From Shouchella xiaoxiensis (lineage in GTDB: Bacteria > Bacillota > Bacilli > Bacillales > Bacillaceae_D), in contig NZ_JAFBCV010000015.1 in the NCBI RefSeq assembly GCF_016907895.1, positions 36,392 through 100,391 of the forward strand: a DNA stretch of 64,000 bases. Reading direction: 5' to 3'. Positions 25,299-34,662 of the stretch are shown here, piece after piece (the first letter of the stretch is position 1; every line of letters begins with the position of its first letter). A program made the position numbers and the translations under genes. A model generated the notes under the pieces. That model had not been told where the DNA came from. It made no database searches and worked only from the letters and a program-made list of their open reading frames with translations.

Positions 25299-26126
25299 GT
25301 GGAATTTTGGTTTACAGAAAAACAAACAGAACGATTTGGCATTACAATGAAAATAAAGAGAACGTTGCATACAGAAAAGACTGATTTTCAACAATTAGAT
25401 ATGGTTGAGACAGAAGAATTCGGTAATATGTTGCTGCTTGATGGTATGGTAATGACGACAGAGAAAGATGAGTTTGTCTATCATGAAATGGTCAGTCATG
25501 TGCCGCTATTTACGCATCCTAATCCAAAGCATGTATTAGTCGTTGGTGGAGGCGACGGCGGGGCGATTCGTGAAGTGATTAAGCACCCGTCTGTTGAAAA
25601 AGCAACGCTTGTAGATATTGATGGCAAAGTGATTGAGTACTCTAAGAAGTATTTACCTACAATTGCCTGCGCATTAGAGGATGCCCGTGTTGATGTTCAG
25701 GTGGATGATGGATTTATGCATATTGCAAAGTCTGAGAACCAATATGATGTAATCATGGTTGATTCCACAGAACCAGTTGGACCAGCTGCGAAATTATTTG
25801 AGCGTGGGTTCTATGAAGGGATTTCAAAAGCGTTAAAAGACGATGGCATCTTTGTCGCACAGACGGACAACCCGTGGTTCCATCAAGAGTTAATTACGAC
25901 TGTCTATAAGGATGTGAAGGAAATCTTCCCAATTACGCGTCTTTACACAGCGAACATTCCAACATACCCAAGTGGCTTATGGACATTTACAATTGGTTCA
26001 AAACAGCATGACCCACTGGAAGTACCAGAGTCACGCTTCCATGAGATTGATACAAAATATTACACGCCGGACATCCATAACGCTTCCTTTGTACTGCCTA
26101 AGTTTGTCCAAGATTTACTGAAGTAG
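25299..26126 (+). CDS. speE: spermidine synthase
   Basis: Transfers the aminopropyl group of decarboxylated SAM to putrescine. The 275 residues carry the signature [15 protein letters not shown], the adenosine-binding [13 protein letters not shown] and the catalytic Asp in [10 protein letters not shown]. Near-identical segments to B. subtilis SpeE make the call firm. GTG 25299 is 7 bases after GAGAGGTGA; a GTG at 25290 would overlap that site. It is the first gene of the speE-speB pair. Confidence 0.97.
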   Translation: MEFWFTEKQTERFGITMKIKRTLHTEKTDFQQLDMVETEEFGNMLLLDGMVMTTEKDEFVYHEMVSHVPLFTHPNPKHVLVVGGGDGGAIREVIKHPSVEKATLVDIDGKVIEYSKKYLPTIACALEDARVDVQVDDGFMHIAKSENQYDVIMVDSTEPVGPAAKLFERGFYEGISKALKDDGIFVAQTDNPWFHQELITTVYKDVKEIFPITRLYTANIPTYPSGLWTFTIGSKQHDPLEVPESRFHEIDTKYYTPDIHNASFVLPKFVQDLLK

Positions 26127-26141
26127 GATGGTGAAGAGCTA

Positions 26142-27026
26142 ATGCGCTTTGATGAGTCTTATTCGGGCAAAATATTTATTATGAGTCGTGCAACCTATGA
26201 AGAAGCTGACGCTGTTATTTATGGAATGCCAATGGACTGGACGGTTTCTTTTCGTCCAGGCTCGCGTTTTGGCCCTGCGCGTATCCGCGAAGCATCACTC
26301 GGATTGGAAGAATACAGTCCTTATGCAGACAAGCATTTAGAAGAAGTCGCTTATTTTGATGCTGGCGATATTCCATTACCTTTTGGAAATGCTGCGAGAA
26401 GCTTAGATATGGTTGAAGAATATGTTGATACGTTAATCAAGGACGACAAATTCCCGCTTGGATTAGGTGGAGAACACTTGTTATCTTGGCCAATCTTTAA
26501 AGCGATGTATAAAAAATACCCAGACTTAGCAATCATACATATTGATGCACACGCTGATTTGCGCGAAGAATATGAGGGGGAAGTATTGTCTCATTCAACG
26601 CCAATTCGAAAAGCTTGTGGTTTAATTGGGCCAAGCAATGTTTATTCTTTCGGGATTCGTTCTGGAATGAGAGAAGAGTTTGCTTATGCAAAAGAGTCGG
26701 GCATGCATTTGTTTAAATACGATGTGGTGGAGCCTTTAAAACAAGTGCTTCCACAACTAGCAGGAAGACCTGTTTATGTCACAATCGACATTGATGTACT
26801 TGATCCGGCCTACGCTCCAGGAACAGGAACAGCTGAAGCTGGCGGCATCACTTCAAAAGAACTGCTTGAGGCGCAAAAATTAATTAGCGAATCGGACTTG
26901 CAGATTGTTGGTGCTGACTTAGTAGAGGTAGCGCCTGCTTATGATCAATCCGAACGAACCGCTATTGCCGCAAGTAAATTTGTTCGAGAAATGCTGCTCG
27001 GGTGGGTTCATAAGAAACAAAAATAA
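26142..27026 (+). CDS. speB: agmatinase
   Basis: Hydrolyses agmatine to putrescine and urea, feeding SpeE. The 294 residues show the ureohydrolase manganese motifs: GGEHLLSWP, IHIDAHADLR and TIDIDVLDPAYAPGTGTAEAGG. Lies 15 bases behind speE and ends in a strong hairpin, so the two genes form one polyamine operon. Confidence 0.96.
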   Translation: MRFDESYSGKIFIMSRATYEEADAVIYGMPMDWTVSFRPGSRFGPARIREASLGLEEYSPYADKHLEEVAYFDAGDIPLPFGNAARSLDMVEEYVDTLIKDDKFPLGLGGEHLLSWPIFKAMYKKYPDLAIIHIDAHADLREEYEGEVLSHSTPIRKACGLIGPSNVYSFGIRSGMREEFAYAKESGMHLFKYDVVEPLKQVLPQLAGRPVYVTIDIDVLDPAYAPGTGTAEAGGITSKELLEAQKLISESDLQIVGADLVEVAPAYDQSERTAIAASKFVREMLLGWVHKKQK

Positions 27027-27032
27027 ACAGGG

Positions 27033-27063
27033 AACACGCAAGGAAGCAGCTTGCGTGTTTTTG
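27033..27063 (+). terminator. terminator of speE-speB
   Basis: Hairpin AACACGCAAG/CTTGCGTGTT around GAAGCAG with a T run. Confidence 0.88.
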
Positions 27064-27175
27064 AGTTAAGTAGAAATGAACAAAACAAGTTCAAACATTG
27101 CAACCCGTATACAAACGCAGTAAAATAGAATAGGAAGATACTGCGTGTATGAAATATAGAATGGATGAATAAATA

Positions 27176-27610
27176 ATGAAACGAAAAGTCCAGATTTCAT
27201 TTCAAACAATGACTTTTGTTGAAGGACAAGAACCTGATTCATTTTCATTTCAAACAGAGGGCGACTTGTATGTGAAAGGGAATGCTTCTTATCTGAGATT
27301 TAAAGAAGCGCATGCGCATCAACAAGATGTGTTCTCAACAATGAAATGGGATGGAAAAGAGCTTATGCTCATTCGACAAGGAACGATTATTATGAGACAA
27401 AGCTTTGTCGCTAAGCAAGAAACGCTTGGACGCTATGTAACACCTGAAGCCTCATGGGAAACAAGGGCAAAGACGGACACATTACTTGTCCAATTACCAA
27501 AAGCAGCAAAGCAAAAAGGAAAGATATATATCCGCTATCAGTTCTTTTTACAAGGACAAGCTACAGGAGAGCATGAAATTAGACTATCGATTGAGCGAAA
27601 AGATGAATAG
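27176..27610 (+). CDS. ywiB: DUF1934 family protein YwiB
   Basis: A 144-residue protein forming a lipocalin-like beta barrel in its family (alternating strands such as VQISFQTMTFVEG and GEHEIRLSIER are visible). Function unknown. It stands directly before argS as in B. subtilis. The ATG at 27176 has only a weak ribosome binding site (GGATGAATAA). Confidence 0.85.
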   Translation: MKRKVQISFQTMTFVEGQEPDSFSFQTEGDLYVKGNASYLRFKEAHAHQQDVFSTMKWDGKELMLIRQGTIIMRQSFVAKQETLGRYVTPEASWETRAKTDTLLVQLPKAAKQKGKIYIRYQFFLQGQATGEHEIRLSIERKDE

Positions 27611-27616
27611 ATGCCT

Positions 27617-27655
27617 TGCAAGGAATCGCTTGGTATTCCTTGCATTATTTTATTG
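27617..27655 (+). terminator. weak hairpin between ywiB and argS
   Basis: Perfect 10-bp arms TGCAAGGAAT/ATTCCTTGCA around an 8-base loop, followed by TTATTTTATT. The interrupted T run suggests partial termination or attenuation before argS. No T-box elements are seen. Confidence 0.5.
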
Positions 27656-27694
27656 AATAAGTGATCTGGTAGATGTGAGAAGGAGAGCCTCAAA

Positions 27695-29365
27695 ATGAAC
27701 AGTATGGAACAACGAAAAAATCAATTAATACAAGAAATTCATGAAGCTGTTTTGCGTGCAAATTTAGCGGATTTAGCAACGATTCCCATCGTCATCTTAG
27801 AAGCACCTAAAGACAAAGCCCATGGCGATTATGCCACCAATATGGCAATGCAGCTGGCGAGAATTGCCAAGAAAGCACCGCGTCAAATTGCTGAAGAACT
27901 AGTCCAGAACATTGATAAAGAAAAAGCCGGAATTCGTGAAATTGATGTTGCTGGTCCTGGCTTTATTAACTTCTTCATGGATAATGCCTATCTTCGTGAT
28001 ATTATTCCAGCTGTATTAGAAGCAGCTGAGCAGTATGGCGAGAGTAAAGTAGGAAACAATGAAAAAATCTTAATCGAATTTGTTTCGGCTAATCCGACTG
28101 GAGATCTTCATTTAGGGCATGCTCGTGGTGCTGCTGTAGGAGATTCACTCGCGAACGTAATGGAAAAAGCCGGCTTTGATGTAGCGAGAGAGTATTATAT
28201 AAATGATGCTGGAAACCAGATTGATAATTTGGCTTTATCTTTACAAGCGCGCTATTTGCAGGAGCTTGGGCACGATGCAACGATGCCTGAGGATGGCTAT
28301 CAAGGTAATGATATTATTGAGATTGCAAAAGAGCTTAAAGCCGATGTGGGAGATGAGTATGTCCACTTAACTGAAGCTGAGCGTCTTTCCTTGTTAAAAA
28401 CATACGGTTTGAAAAAAGAGCTAGATAAAATTAAGCAGGATTTACAGGCATATCGCGTTGAGTTTGATCATTGGTTCTCAGAAACATCATTATATGAGTC
28501 AGGTCAAGTTGAACGTGGCCTGCAAGTATTGCGTGAACAAGGTGAGACGTATGAGCTTGATGGAGCTACTTGGTTGCGCTCCACGACTTATGGCGACGAT
28601 AAAGATCGTGTGCTCGTTAAACAGGATGGGAGCTATACGTATTTAACACCGGATATCTCTTACCACTTAGACAAATTCGATCGTGGTCACCATCGTTTAA
28701 TAGACGTTCTTGGCGCAGACCATCATGGGTATATCCCAAGAATGAAAGCTGCCATTCAAGCATTGGGCTATGATGCAAACCGTTTTAATGTCCAGATCAT
28801 TCAAATGGTCTCGCTCTTCCAAGGCGGAGAAAAGGTAAAAATGAGTAAACGAACTGGGAAAGCAGTGACGCTACGTGAACTAATGGAAGAAGTAGGCGTT
28901 GATGCGACGCGTTATTTCTTCGCAATGCGAAGTGCAGACACTCATCTTGATTTTGATATGGATTTAGCTGTCTCTAAATCAAATGAAAACCCTGTGTATT
29001 ACATTCAGTACGCACATGCACGTATCTGTTCCATCCTTCGTCAAGGAGAAGAGTTGGGGTTAGCATTTTCCGTAGATACAGATTTGTCGGCACTAACAGG
29101 TGAAAAAGAATACGATTTGTTAAAGGCGATTGGTGATTTTCCAACTGTAGTTGCCGAAGCTGCAGTAAAGCAACTGCCACAGAGAATTGCCAACTATGCT
29201 TATGATTTAGCACAGACTTTGCATAGCTTCTATAATGCGAACCGCGTCATTGATGAGGAAAGTAAAGAGACTTCAACGGCAAGATTAGCCTTAATGAAAG
29301 CAACGCAAACAACGATAAAAAATGCGCTTGCCTTAATTGGAGTTCAAGCGCCGGAGAAGATGTAA
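27695..29365 (+). CDS. argS: arginyl-tRNA synthetase
   Basis: Class I synthetase of 556 residues. The HIGH motif appears as HLGHARG near residue 136 and the KMSKS loop as KMSKRTGK near residue 383. The N-terminal tRNA-binding domain and C-terminal anticodon-binding helices (DALR-type, with FYNANRVI) are complete. Start ATG follows GAAGGAGAG. The DUF456 gene begins 3 bases later. Confidence 0.97.
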   Translation: MNSMEQRKNQLIQEIHEAVLRANLADLATIPIVILEAPKDKAHGDYATNMAMQLARIAKKAPRQIAEELVQNIDKEKAGIREIDVAGPGFINFFMDNAYLRDIIPAVLEAAEQYGESKVGNNEKILIEFVSANPTGDLHLGHARGAAVGDSLANVMEKAGFDVAREYYINDAGNQIDNLALSLQARYLQELGHDATMPEDGYQGNDIIEIAKELKADVGDEYVHLTEAERLSLLKTYGLKKELDKIKQDLQAYRVEFDHWFSETSLYESGQVERGLQVLREQGETYELDGATWLRSTTYGDDKDRVLVKQDGSYTYLTPDISYHLDKFDRGHHRLIDVLGADHHGYIPRMKAAIQALGYDANRFNVQIIQMVSLFQGGEKVKMSKRTGKAVTLRELMEEVGVDATRYFFAMRSADTHLDFDMDLAVSKSNENPVYYIQYAHARICSILRQGEELGLAFSVDTDLSALTGEKEYDLLKAIGDFPTVVAEAAVKQLPQRIANYAYDLAQTLHSFYNANRVIDEESKETSTARLALMKATQTTIKNALALIGVQAPEKM

Positions 29366-29368
29366 GCA

Positions 29369-29848
29369 ATGGACGTTCTTTGGTGGCTTCTCATTGGACT
29401 GTTTTTTGTTGCCAGCTTTGTTGGACTCATTGTGCCGATTATTCCCTCGGTTCTCGTTTTATGGGGAGGATTTCTCGTTTATTTGTTTGCTCTTTCTGGA
29501 ACGCTAAGCGTCTGGTTCTGGATAGGAATGAGTGTGTTAACGGTCTTTTTATTAGTCGTAGACATTTTGGCGAATATTGTGTTTGTCAAGCGAACAGGCG
29601 GAACCAAATGGGGTGAACGGTCTGCCTTGATTGGCGTCCTAATTGGTGCGTTTGTGTATCCTCCATTTGGATTAATTTTAGTTCCGTTTGCGCTCGTTTT
29701 TATCACCGAGCTCATCCAGCAGAAAACGGCAGGAGAAGCAGTTAGGGTTGCTTTTGCTTCCTTTCTTGCCTTCTTAAGTGGCACCTTTGCAAAAGCCGTT
29801 GTCCAAGTTGTAATGATCGTTTGGTTTTTTATAGAAGTATGGTTATAA
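29369..29848 (+). CDS. DUF456 family membrane protein
   Basis: A 159-residue membrane protein with about four or five helices and a glycine-rich loop KWGERSALIGVLIGAFVYPPFGLI that is typical of DUF456. Function unknown. It begins 3 bases after argS and is probably co-translated with it. Confidence 0.78.
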   Translation: MDVLWWLLIGLFFVASFVGLIVPIIPSVLVLWGGFLVYLFALSGTLSVWFWIGMSVLTVFLLVVDILANIVFVKRTGGTKWGERSALIGVLIGAFVYPPFGLILVPFALVFITELIQQKTAGEAVRVAFASFLAFLSGTFAKAVVQVVMIVWFFIEVWL

Positions 29849-29852
29849 CGCA

Positions 29853-29887
29853 TAAAAAGACGACTTATCTAAGATAGGTCGTCTTTT
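29853..29887. terminator. bidirectional terminator after the argS operon
   Basis: Hairpin AAAAGACGAC-TTATCT/AGATAGGTCGTCTTTT with flanking A and T runs. Confidence 0.8.
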
Positions 29888-29950
29888 CATTGTGAAGAAT
29901 ACAAAACGTAACCTGTAGCAAGTGGAACTGGATGTATAAAGCAAGTCCTA

Positions 29951-31147
29951 TTACAGTAGTCCAACAAATGGGGTTGCGATACGTTCCTTTACCTTATCAA
30001 GCAATGGTCGTTTGAACAACTTCTCTTCGGTTACGTTTGTCGATGTTGAAAGATCATAATCAAACACAGTCTGCATAGAAGAAACGAGAGTAGGGTCCGT
30101 TGTGATGCAGGACATTTCATCATTTAAATGCATGCTGCGCCGATCAAAGTTGGCTGTTCCGAAAAAACAGGTTTGCTTATCGACAATCATGGCTTTAACA
30201 TGATAAAAACCGCGGTAATAATGATAAACAAGAACACCCGCATCAATTAATTCACGTAAAAAAGGGGTGGCCCCGTGCTTGACCAGAGGGTGGTCTGCTT
30301 TTTCCGGTAAAACAAGTGAAACCGTTACGCCACGTTTGGTTGCGGCAAGAATGGACTCTTGCAATGCTTGAGTCGGGATAAAATAGGGTGAGCCAATTAA
30401 CAGTGATTTTGTGGCATCATTAATTAGCTTAAGCAGCTGCTCCTCAAGGCCAACGCCTTGTGTACTTATAAAATAAAGTGGCTGTTTTCCCTCGAGCAAA
30501 GTTGGATAAAACGATTGGCGATTTGGAAGCTTTGTTTCTTTTGCAAAATCGGTCAGAAATTGGCTTTGGATTGGCTTACTGCCTTCACCTGTTATTCGGA
30601 GATGATAGTCACGCCAGAAGCCAAAAAAAGGATTTCTACTCAAATATTCATCGCCGACGTTAAAGCCACCAATGTAGCTAATCGCACCATCAATTACCGC
30701 AAGTTTGCGGTGATTTCTCTGATTAAAAGAAAAAAAGAATAGGGGCCATCGCGCGGGGGCTGAGCATTGATAATTTACGCCTGCTTTAGCAAGCTGCTTT
30801 TTTAATTTACGGTTAATCTTGCACCCGAATTGATCAACGAGCAGCCGCACTTCAAGATTTTCTTTAGCCTTATCGCAAAGAGCGTCAATAACCCGCTGAC
30901 CGGTCGAATCACTGCGGAAAATATAAAATTGAATATGCACATGTTTCTTTGCACTGGCAATATCATTTAATAGAGCGTCAAAGAAATCTTCCCCGGTTAT
31001 AAAAAGCTGTGTATCGCTGTGATAAGGTCCTGATAAGGAAGGCTCATCTTGACGTCGCAGTTGGCGTAAGCCCTTATTGAAATCAAATCGACACCACAAA
31101 CAGATTACTATTGCAATTGAAGCAACGATTATCAACCACAACATCAC
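29951..31147 (-). CDS. ywjE: cardiolipin synthase (YwjE-type phospholipase D family)
   Basis: Makes cardiolipin from two phosphatidylglycerols at the membrane. The 398 residues begin with one membrane helix, unlike the two of ClsA, then carry two HKD motifs: HRKLAVIDGAISYIGG (near 142) and HVKAMIVDKQTCFFGTANFD (near 320). Length and divergence from fadF equal B. subtilis ywjE. It shares the upstream region with fadF, which carries a FadR-like box. Confidence 0.88.
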   Translation of the reverse strand: MMLWLIIVASIAIVICLWCRFDFNKGLRQLRRQDEPSLSGPYHSDTQLFITGEDFFDALLNDIASAKKHVHIQFYIFRSDSTGQRVIDALCDKAKENLEVRLLVDQFGCKINRKLKKQLAKAGVNYQCSAPARWPLFFFSFNQRNHRKLAVIDGAISYIGGFNVGDEYLSRNPFFGFWRDYHLRITGEGSKPIQSQFLTDFAKETKLPNRQSFYPTLLEGKQPLYFISTQGVGLEEQLLKLINDATKSLLIGSPYFIPTQALQESILAATKRGVTVSLVLPEKADHPLVKHGATPFLRELIDAGVLVYHYYRGFYHVKAMIVDKQTCFFGTANFDRRSMHLNDEMSCITTDPTLVSSMQTVFDYDLSTSTNVTEEKLFKRPLLDKVKERIATPFVGLL

Positions 31148-31246
31148 TCCTCTTCCTTTCTACAGTAAGGTAATCACTCAAGTTTACAATCATCTTATCG
31201 TTACCCAAAAGACAAGAAACATCCAAAAAGATAAAAAAAATTACAT

Positions 31247-31264
31247 TGACTGAATGCTCATTCA
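31247..31264 (+). promoter_or_regulatory. FadR-like operator before fadF
   Basis: TGACTGAATGCTCATTCA agrees with the B. subtilis FadR consensus TGAATGAMTANTCATTCA at 16 of 18 positions and is palindromic. It lies in the -35 region of an extended -10 element (TGT-TATACT, 31274-31282). Binding would block fadF until long-chain acyl-CoA releases the repressor. Confidence 0.75.
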
Positions 31265-31273
31265 TTCATCTTG

Positions 31274-31282
31274 TGTTATACT
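31274..31282 (+). promoter_or_regulatory. extended -10 promoter of fadF
   Basis: TGT-TATACT, 31 bases before the fadF ATG and directly behind the FadR-like box. Confidence 0.6.
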
Positions 31283-31312
31283 ACGCTTAACAATGGGTTG
31301 GGGAGGTACATT

Positions 31313-33403
31313 ATGGAAGTCAATACAGCATTACTCATAACAAACTGGGCTTTATTTATTCTTGTAACCGGTTACGCTGTTTTCTTGTTTGCTTATCTTG
31401 TCATCACACGCATTAAATTTATTCAATTGGGTAAAAAAGCAGAATTCGACCATTCGATGAATGAACGGATGCAAGAAATCTGGAAAAATGTATTTGGTCA
31501 TAAAAAATTAATGAAAGATAAGAAAAGTGGGTTCATTCATATTCTCTTTTTCTATGGGTTCCTGCTTGTGCAGCTTGGGGCAATCGATTTAATCTGGAAA
31601 GGCTTAAACCCGGGAAGTCACTTGCCATTAGGGCCAGTTTATCCTTATTTTACGCTTATGCAAGAGATTGTCGTGGCCATGATTTTAGTTGCTGTTGTCT
31701 GGGCATTTTACCGCCGCTATATGGAAAAGCTTGTCCGTCTTAAACGTGGTTGGAAAGCCGGGCTTGTCCTCATTTTTATTGGTGGATTAATGATCTCCAA
31801 GACAATCGCAAAAGGAATGGAAATGATCTGGCTGGGTAAGGAGCTATCGTTTTACGAGCCACTAGCGTCAGCAGTTGCTTTTGCTGCTAGCAGTATTCCT
31901 GTTTCAGTAGCCAGTACGCTGTTTTTTGTCTTTTGGTGGGCTCACCTCTTGTTCTTGCTTACTTTTTTAGTGTACGTACCGCAATCAAAGCACGCGCATT
32001 TAATTGCTGGACCTGCAAATGTATTTTTAGGAAGAACGCACAAGGTCGGTCGTCTTGCTACAGTTGACTTTGAAGATGAAGAGGCGGAAAGCTTTGGTGT
32101 GGGGAAGATAGAAGATTTTAATCAAAAACAGCTACTTGATTTATACGCGTGTGTCGAATGCGGTCGTTGTACGAATATGTGTCCAGCTACGGGAACAGGT
32201 AAAATGCTCTCGCCAATGGATTTATTATTGCGGATGCGCGATCATTTAACGGAAAAAGGGGCAGCGATTACGTCACGCACACCGTGGATGCCAGCATATG
32301 CTTTTGGCGGAACACAAGCAAACACACTTGCTTCAAAAGGCAGAGATGAGGCGGCAGCTGGCTACGATGTATCTTTAATCGGCGATGTTATTACTGAAGA
32401 GGAGATCTGGGCTTGTACAACATGCCGCAATTGTGAAGATCAATGTCCGGTAATGAATGAACATGTTGATAAAATTATTGATTTACGTCGTTATCTTGTT
32501 TTAACCGAAGGCAAAATGGATCCTGATGCACAGCGAGCCATGCAAAACATTGAACGTCAAGGAAATCCTTGGGGAATTAGCCGGAAAGAACGCGAAAACT
32601 GGCGTGATGGTCGTGATGATATTGACGTACCTACCGTGAAGGAGTTAAGTAAAAAAGGCGAGGAATTCGAATACTTATTCTTTGCAGGTTCAATGGGTGC
32701 ATACGATAATCGCAGTCAAAAGGTTGCACAATCGTTTGCTAAATTATTAAATCTTGCAGGTGTCTCATTTGCGATCATTGGCAACAAAGAGAAAAACTCG
32801 GGCGATACACCAAGACGCTTAGGAAATGAATTTTTATTCCAAGAACTTGCAAGCGCTAACATTGAACTGTTCCAGAAAAACAATGTCAAAAAAATCGTGA
32901 CAATTGATCCACATGCATACAATACGTTGAAGAATGAGTATCCTGATTTTGGTCTAGAAAATGTTGAAGTTTATCATCATACGGAACTTCTTGCAAAATT
33001 GTTGCAGGAAGGTAAGCTAGTTCCGACGAAAGAAGTAAATGAAACAATTGTGTTCCATGATTCTTGTTATCTTGGACGATATAATGATGTATATGATCCG
33101 CCACGAGAAATTTTGAAACATGTGCCTGGAGTAAAAGTTGTTGAGATGGAGCGCAACCGTGAGAATGGTATGTGTTGTGGCGCAGGTGGAGGCCTAATGT
33201 GGATGGAAGAAGACAAAGGCCAGCGCGTAAACGTAGCTCGTGCTGAACAAGCTCTTGCAGTTGCTCCATCCGTTATTGGGAGCGCCTGTCCGTATTGTTT
33301 AACGATGTTAAGTGATGGAACAAAAGCATTAGAAAAAGAAGATGACGTTCAAACGCTCGACGTAGCAGAGATTTTAGAGAAATCAATGGAACAGACAGCT
33401 TAA
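31313..33403 (+). CDS. fadF: iron-sulfur oxidoreductase FadF (electron transfer in beta-oxidation)
   Basis: A 696-residue membrane protein: N-terminal helices of a NarI-like cytochrome-type domain (about 1-240), two 4Fe-4S motifs (CVECGRCTNMCP and CTTCRNCEDQCP), and C-terminal CCG domains with GMCCGAGGG and CPYC. Proteins of this layout carry electrons from acyl-CoA dehydrogenase through ETF to menaquinone; B. subtilis FadF belongs to the FadR regulon. ATG 31313 follows GGGGAGGT; an upstream ATG at 31271 falls within the promoter. The beta-oxidation genes follow. Confidence 0.9.
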   Translation: MEVNTALLITNWALFILVTGYAVFLFAYLVITRIKFIQLGKKAEFDHSMNERMQEIWKNVFGHKKLMKDKKSGFIHILFFYGFLLVQLGAIDLIWKGLNPGSHLPLGPVYPYFTLMQEIVVAMILVAVVWAFYRRYMEKLVRLKRGWKAGLVLIFIGGLMISKTIAKGMEMIWLGKELSFYEPLASAVAFAASSIPVSVASTLFFVFWWAHLLFLLTFLVYVPQSKHAHLIAGPANVFLGRTHKVGRLATVDFEDEEAESFGVGKIEDFNQKQLLDLYACVECGRCTNMCPATGTGKMLSPMDLLLRMRDHLTEKGAAITSRTPWMPAYAFGGTQANTLASKGRDEAAAGYDVSLIGDVITEEEIWACTTCRNCEDQCPVMNEHVDKIIDLRRYLVLTEGKMDPDAQRAMQNIERQGNPWGISRKERENWRDGRDDIDVPTVKELSKKGEEFEYLFFAGSMGAYDNRSQKVAQSFAKLLNLAGVSFAIIGNKEKNSGDTPRRLGNEFLFQELASANIELFQKNNVKKIVTIDPHAYNTLKNEYPDFGLENVEVYHHTELLAKLLQEGKLVPTKEVNETIVFHDSCYLGRYNDVYDPPREILKHVPGVKVVEMERNRENGMCCGAGGGLMWMEEDKGQRVNVARAEQALAVAPSVIGSACPYCLTMLSDGTKALEKEDDVQTLDVAEILEKSMEQTA

Positions 33404-33430
33404 CAAGATTCGCTTAGCGAATCTTGTTTT
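33404..33430 (+). terminator. terminator between fadF and the thiolase gene
   Basis: Perfect 10-bp hairpin CAAGATTCGC/GCGAATCTTG with TTA loop, starting right at the fadF stop and ending in TTTT. The short T run may allow read-through. Confidence 0.75.
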
Positions 33431-33441
33431 CCCAAAATTAG

Positions 33442-33460
33442 TGACCGAGCGTTCGCTCGG
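33442..33460 (+). promoter_or_regulatory. GC-rich palindrome before the thiolase gene
   Basis: TGACCGAGCGTTCGCTCGG contains perfect arms CCGAGCG/CGCTCGG around TT and sits 4 bases before the ribosome binding site. It differs from the fadF box at seven of 18 positions, all of them transitions, so it may be a second operator for a TetR-type regulator. As RNA it would form a tight hairpin next to the ribosome binding site. Confidence 0.55.
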
Positions 33461-33477
33461 ATAAAGGAGACAGGTCG

Positions 33478-34662
33478 ATGAAAACCGTTATAGTTAGTGG
33501 CGCACGCACTCCAATTGGAAAAATGGGTGGAGCTCTCGCTTCATTAAAAGCAACAGAGTTAGGTGGAATCGCATTAAAAGAAGCGTTAAAGCGAGGTGAT
33601 ATTGCTACTGATCAAGTTGATGAGGTCATTATGGGCAACGTGCTTCAAGCAGGAGTTGGTCAGCTGCCATCACGACAGGCCATGCAACATGCAGGGCTGC
33701 CATGGTCGGTTAAGACGGAAACAATTAATAAAGTCTGCGCTTCAGGAATGCGCGCCATTACGATGGCTGACGTAGCCATTCGTGCCAACGAAGCAGAAGT
33801 CATCTTAGCAGGTGGCATGGAGTCGATGTCAAACGCGCCTTACTATATGCCAAAAGCCCGGTTCGGGGCAAGAATGGGAGATACGTCGCTAATAGATGGT
33901 ATGGTTTATGACGGTTTAACCTGTTCTTTTACGAATGTTCATATGGGTGTTTACGGCAATCAAACAGCAGAAGAGTTGAATCTTTCACGAGCTGAGCAGG
34001 ATCGATGGGCGGAAAGAAGCCAACAAAAAGCAGTTGAGGCGATTGAAAGCGGTATCATGAGTGAGGAGATCGTACAGGTAGAAGTGAAGTCTCGAAAGGG
34101 TACAACAGTTGTTAAACAGGATGAGGCACCTCGCGCAGGAACAACGAAAGAAGCGCTTGCATCACTTAAGCCTGCGTTTGGAAAAGATGGAACGATCACT
34201 GCAGGAAACGCCCCTGGGGTAAATGACGGTGCTTGTGCAATGGTGCTTATGAGTGAAGCAAGAGCAAAGCAAGAGCAAAAGCAAGTATTAGCAACAATTG
34301 TTGCACATGATCGAATTGCGGTTGCCCCAGAGGATTTTCCGAAAACACCAGGACTCGTCATTAAGACGTTGTTGGATAAAGCTGGAATTGAGCTTGCGGA
34401 GATTAAACGCTTTGAAATTAACGAAGCGTTCGCAGCCGTTGCGCTAGCAAGCAATCAGTTAGCGGGGCTTGATGAAGAGAAAGTAAATGTCAACGGTGGT
34501 GCGGTTGCATATGGTCATCCAATCGGCGCAAGTGGGGCTCGAATCGTGCTTGCGCTGGCGTACGAACTGAAGCGTAGTGGCGGAGGATATGGCATTGCTT
34601 CCATTTGCAGTGGTGGTGGTCAAGGAGATGCGGTATTAATTCATGTGGAGGGTCAGGAATGA
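33478..34662 (+). CDS. acetyl-CoA C-acyltransferase (thiolase)
   Basis: Thiolase of 394 residues. The acyl-accepting Cys87 is in NKVCASGMRA, the general base region is NGGAVAYGHPIGASGAR and the second Cys is in ICSGGGQGDA. It fits MmgA/ThlA-type degradative thiolases that condense or cleave acetoacetyl-CoA and longer 3-ketoacyl-CoA. First of three overlapping genes (thiolase, 3-hydroxyacyl-CoA dehydrogenase, acyl-CoA dehydrogenase); the start follows AAAGGAGAC. Confidence 0.93.
   Translation: MKTVIVSGARTPIGKMGGALASLKATELGGIALKEALKRGDIATDQVDEVIMGNVLQAGVGQLPSRQAMQHAGLPWSVKTETINKVCASGMRAITMADVAIRANEAEVILAGGMESMSNAPYYMPKARFGARMGDTSLIDGMVYDGLTCSFTNVHMGVYGNQTAEELNLSRAEQDRWAERSQQKAVEAIESGIMSEEIVQVEVKSRKGTTVVKQDEAPRAGTTKEALASLKPAFGKDGTITAGNAPGVNDGACAMVLMSEARAKQEQKQVLATIVAHDRIAVAPEDFPKTPGLVIKTLLDKAGIELAEIKRFEINEAFAAVALASNQLAGLDEEKVNVNGGAVAYGHPIGASGARIVLALAYELKRSGGGYGIASICSGGGQGDAVLIHVEGQE

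Noticed and set aside
27611..27694. T-box leader before argS
   Set aside because: Only one simple hairpin fits in 84 bases; there is no T-box sequence or specifier loop.
33960..34454. 164-codon open frame opposite the thiolase gene
   Set aside because: Composition is Ser/Ala-rich as expected for an antisense shadow, with no ribosome binding site.
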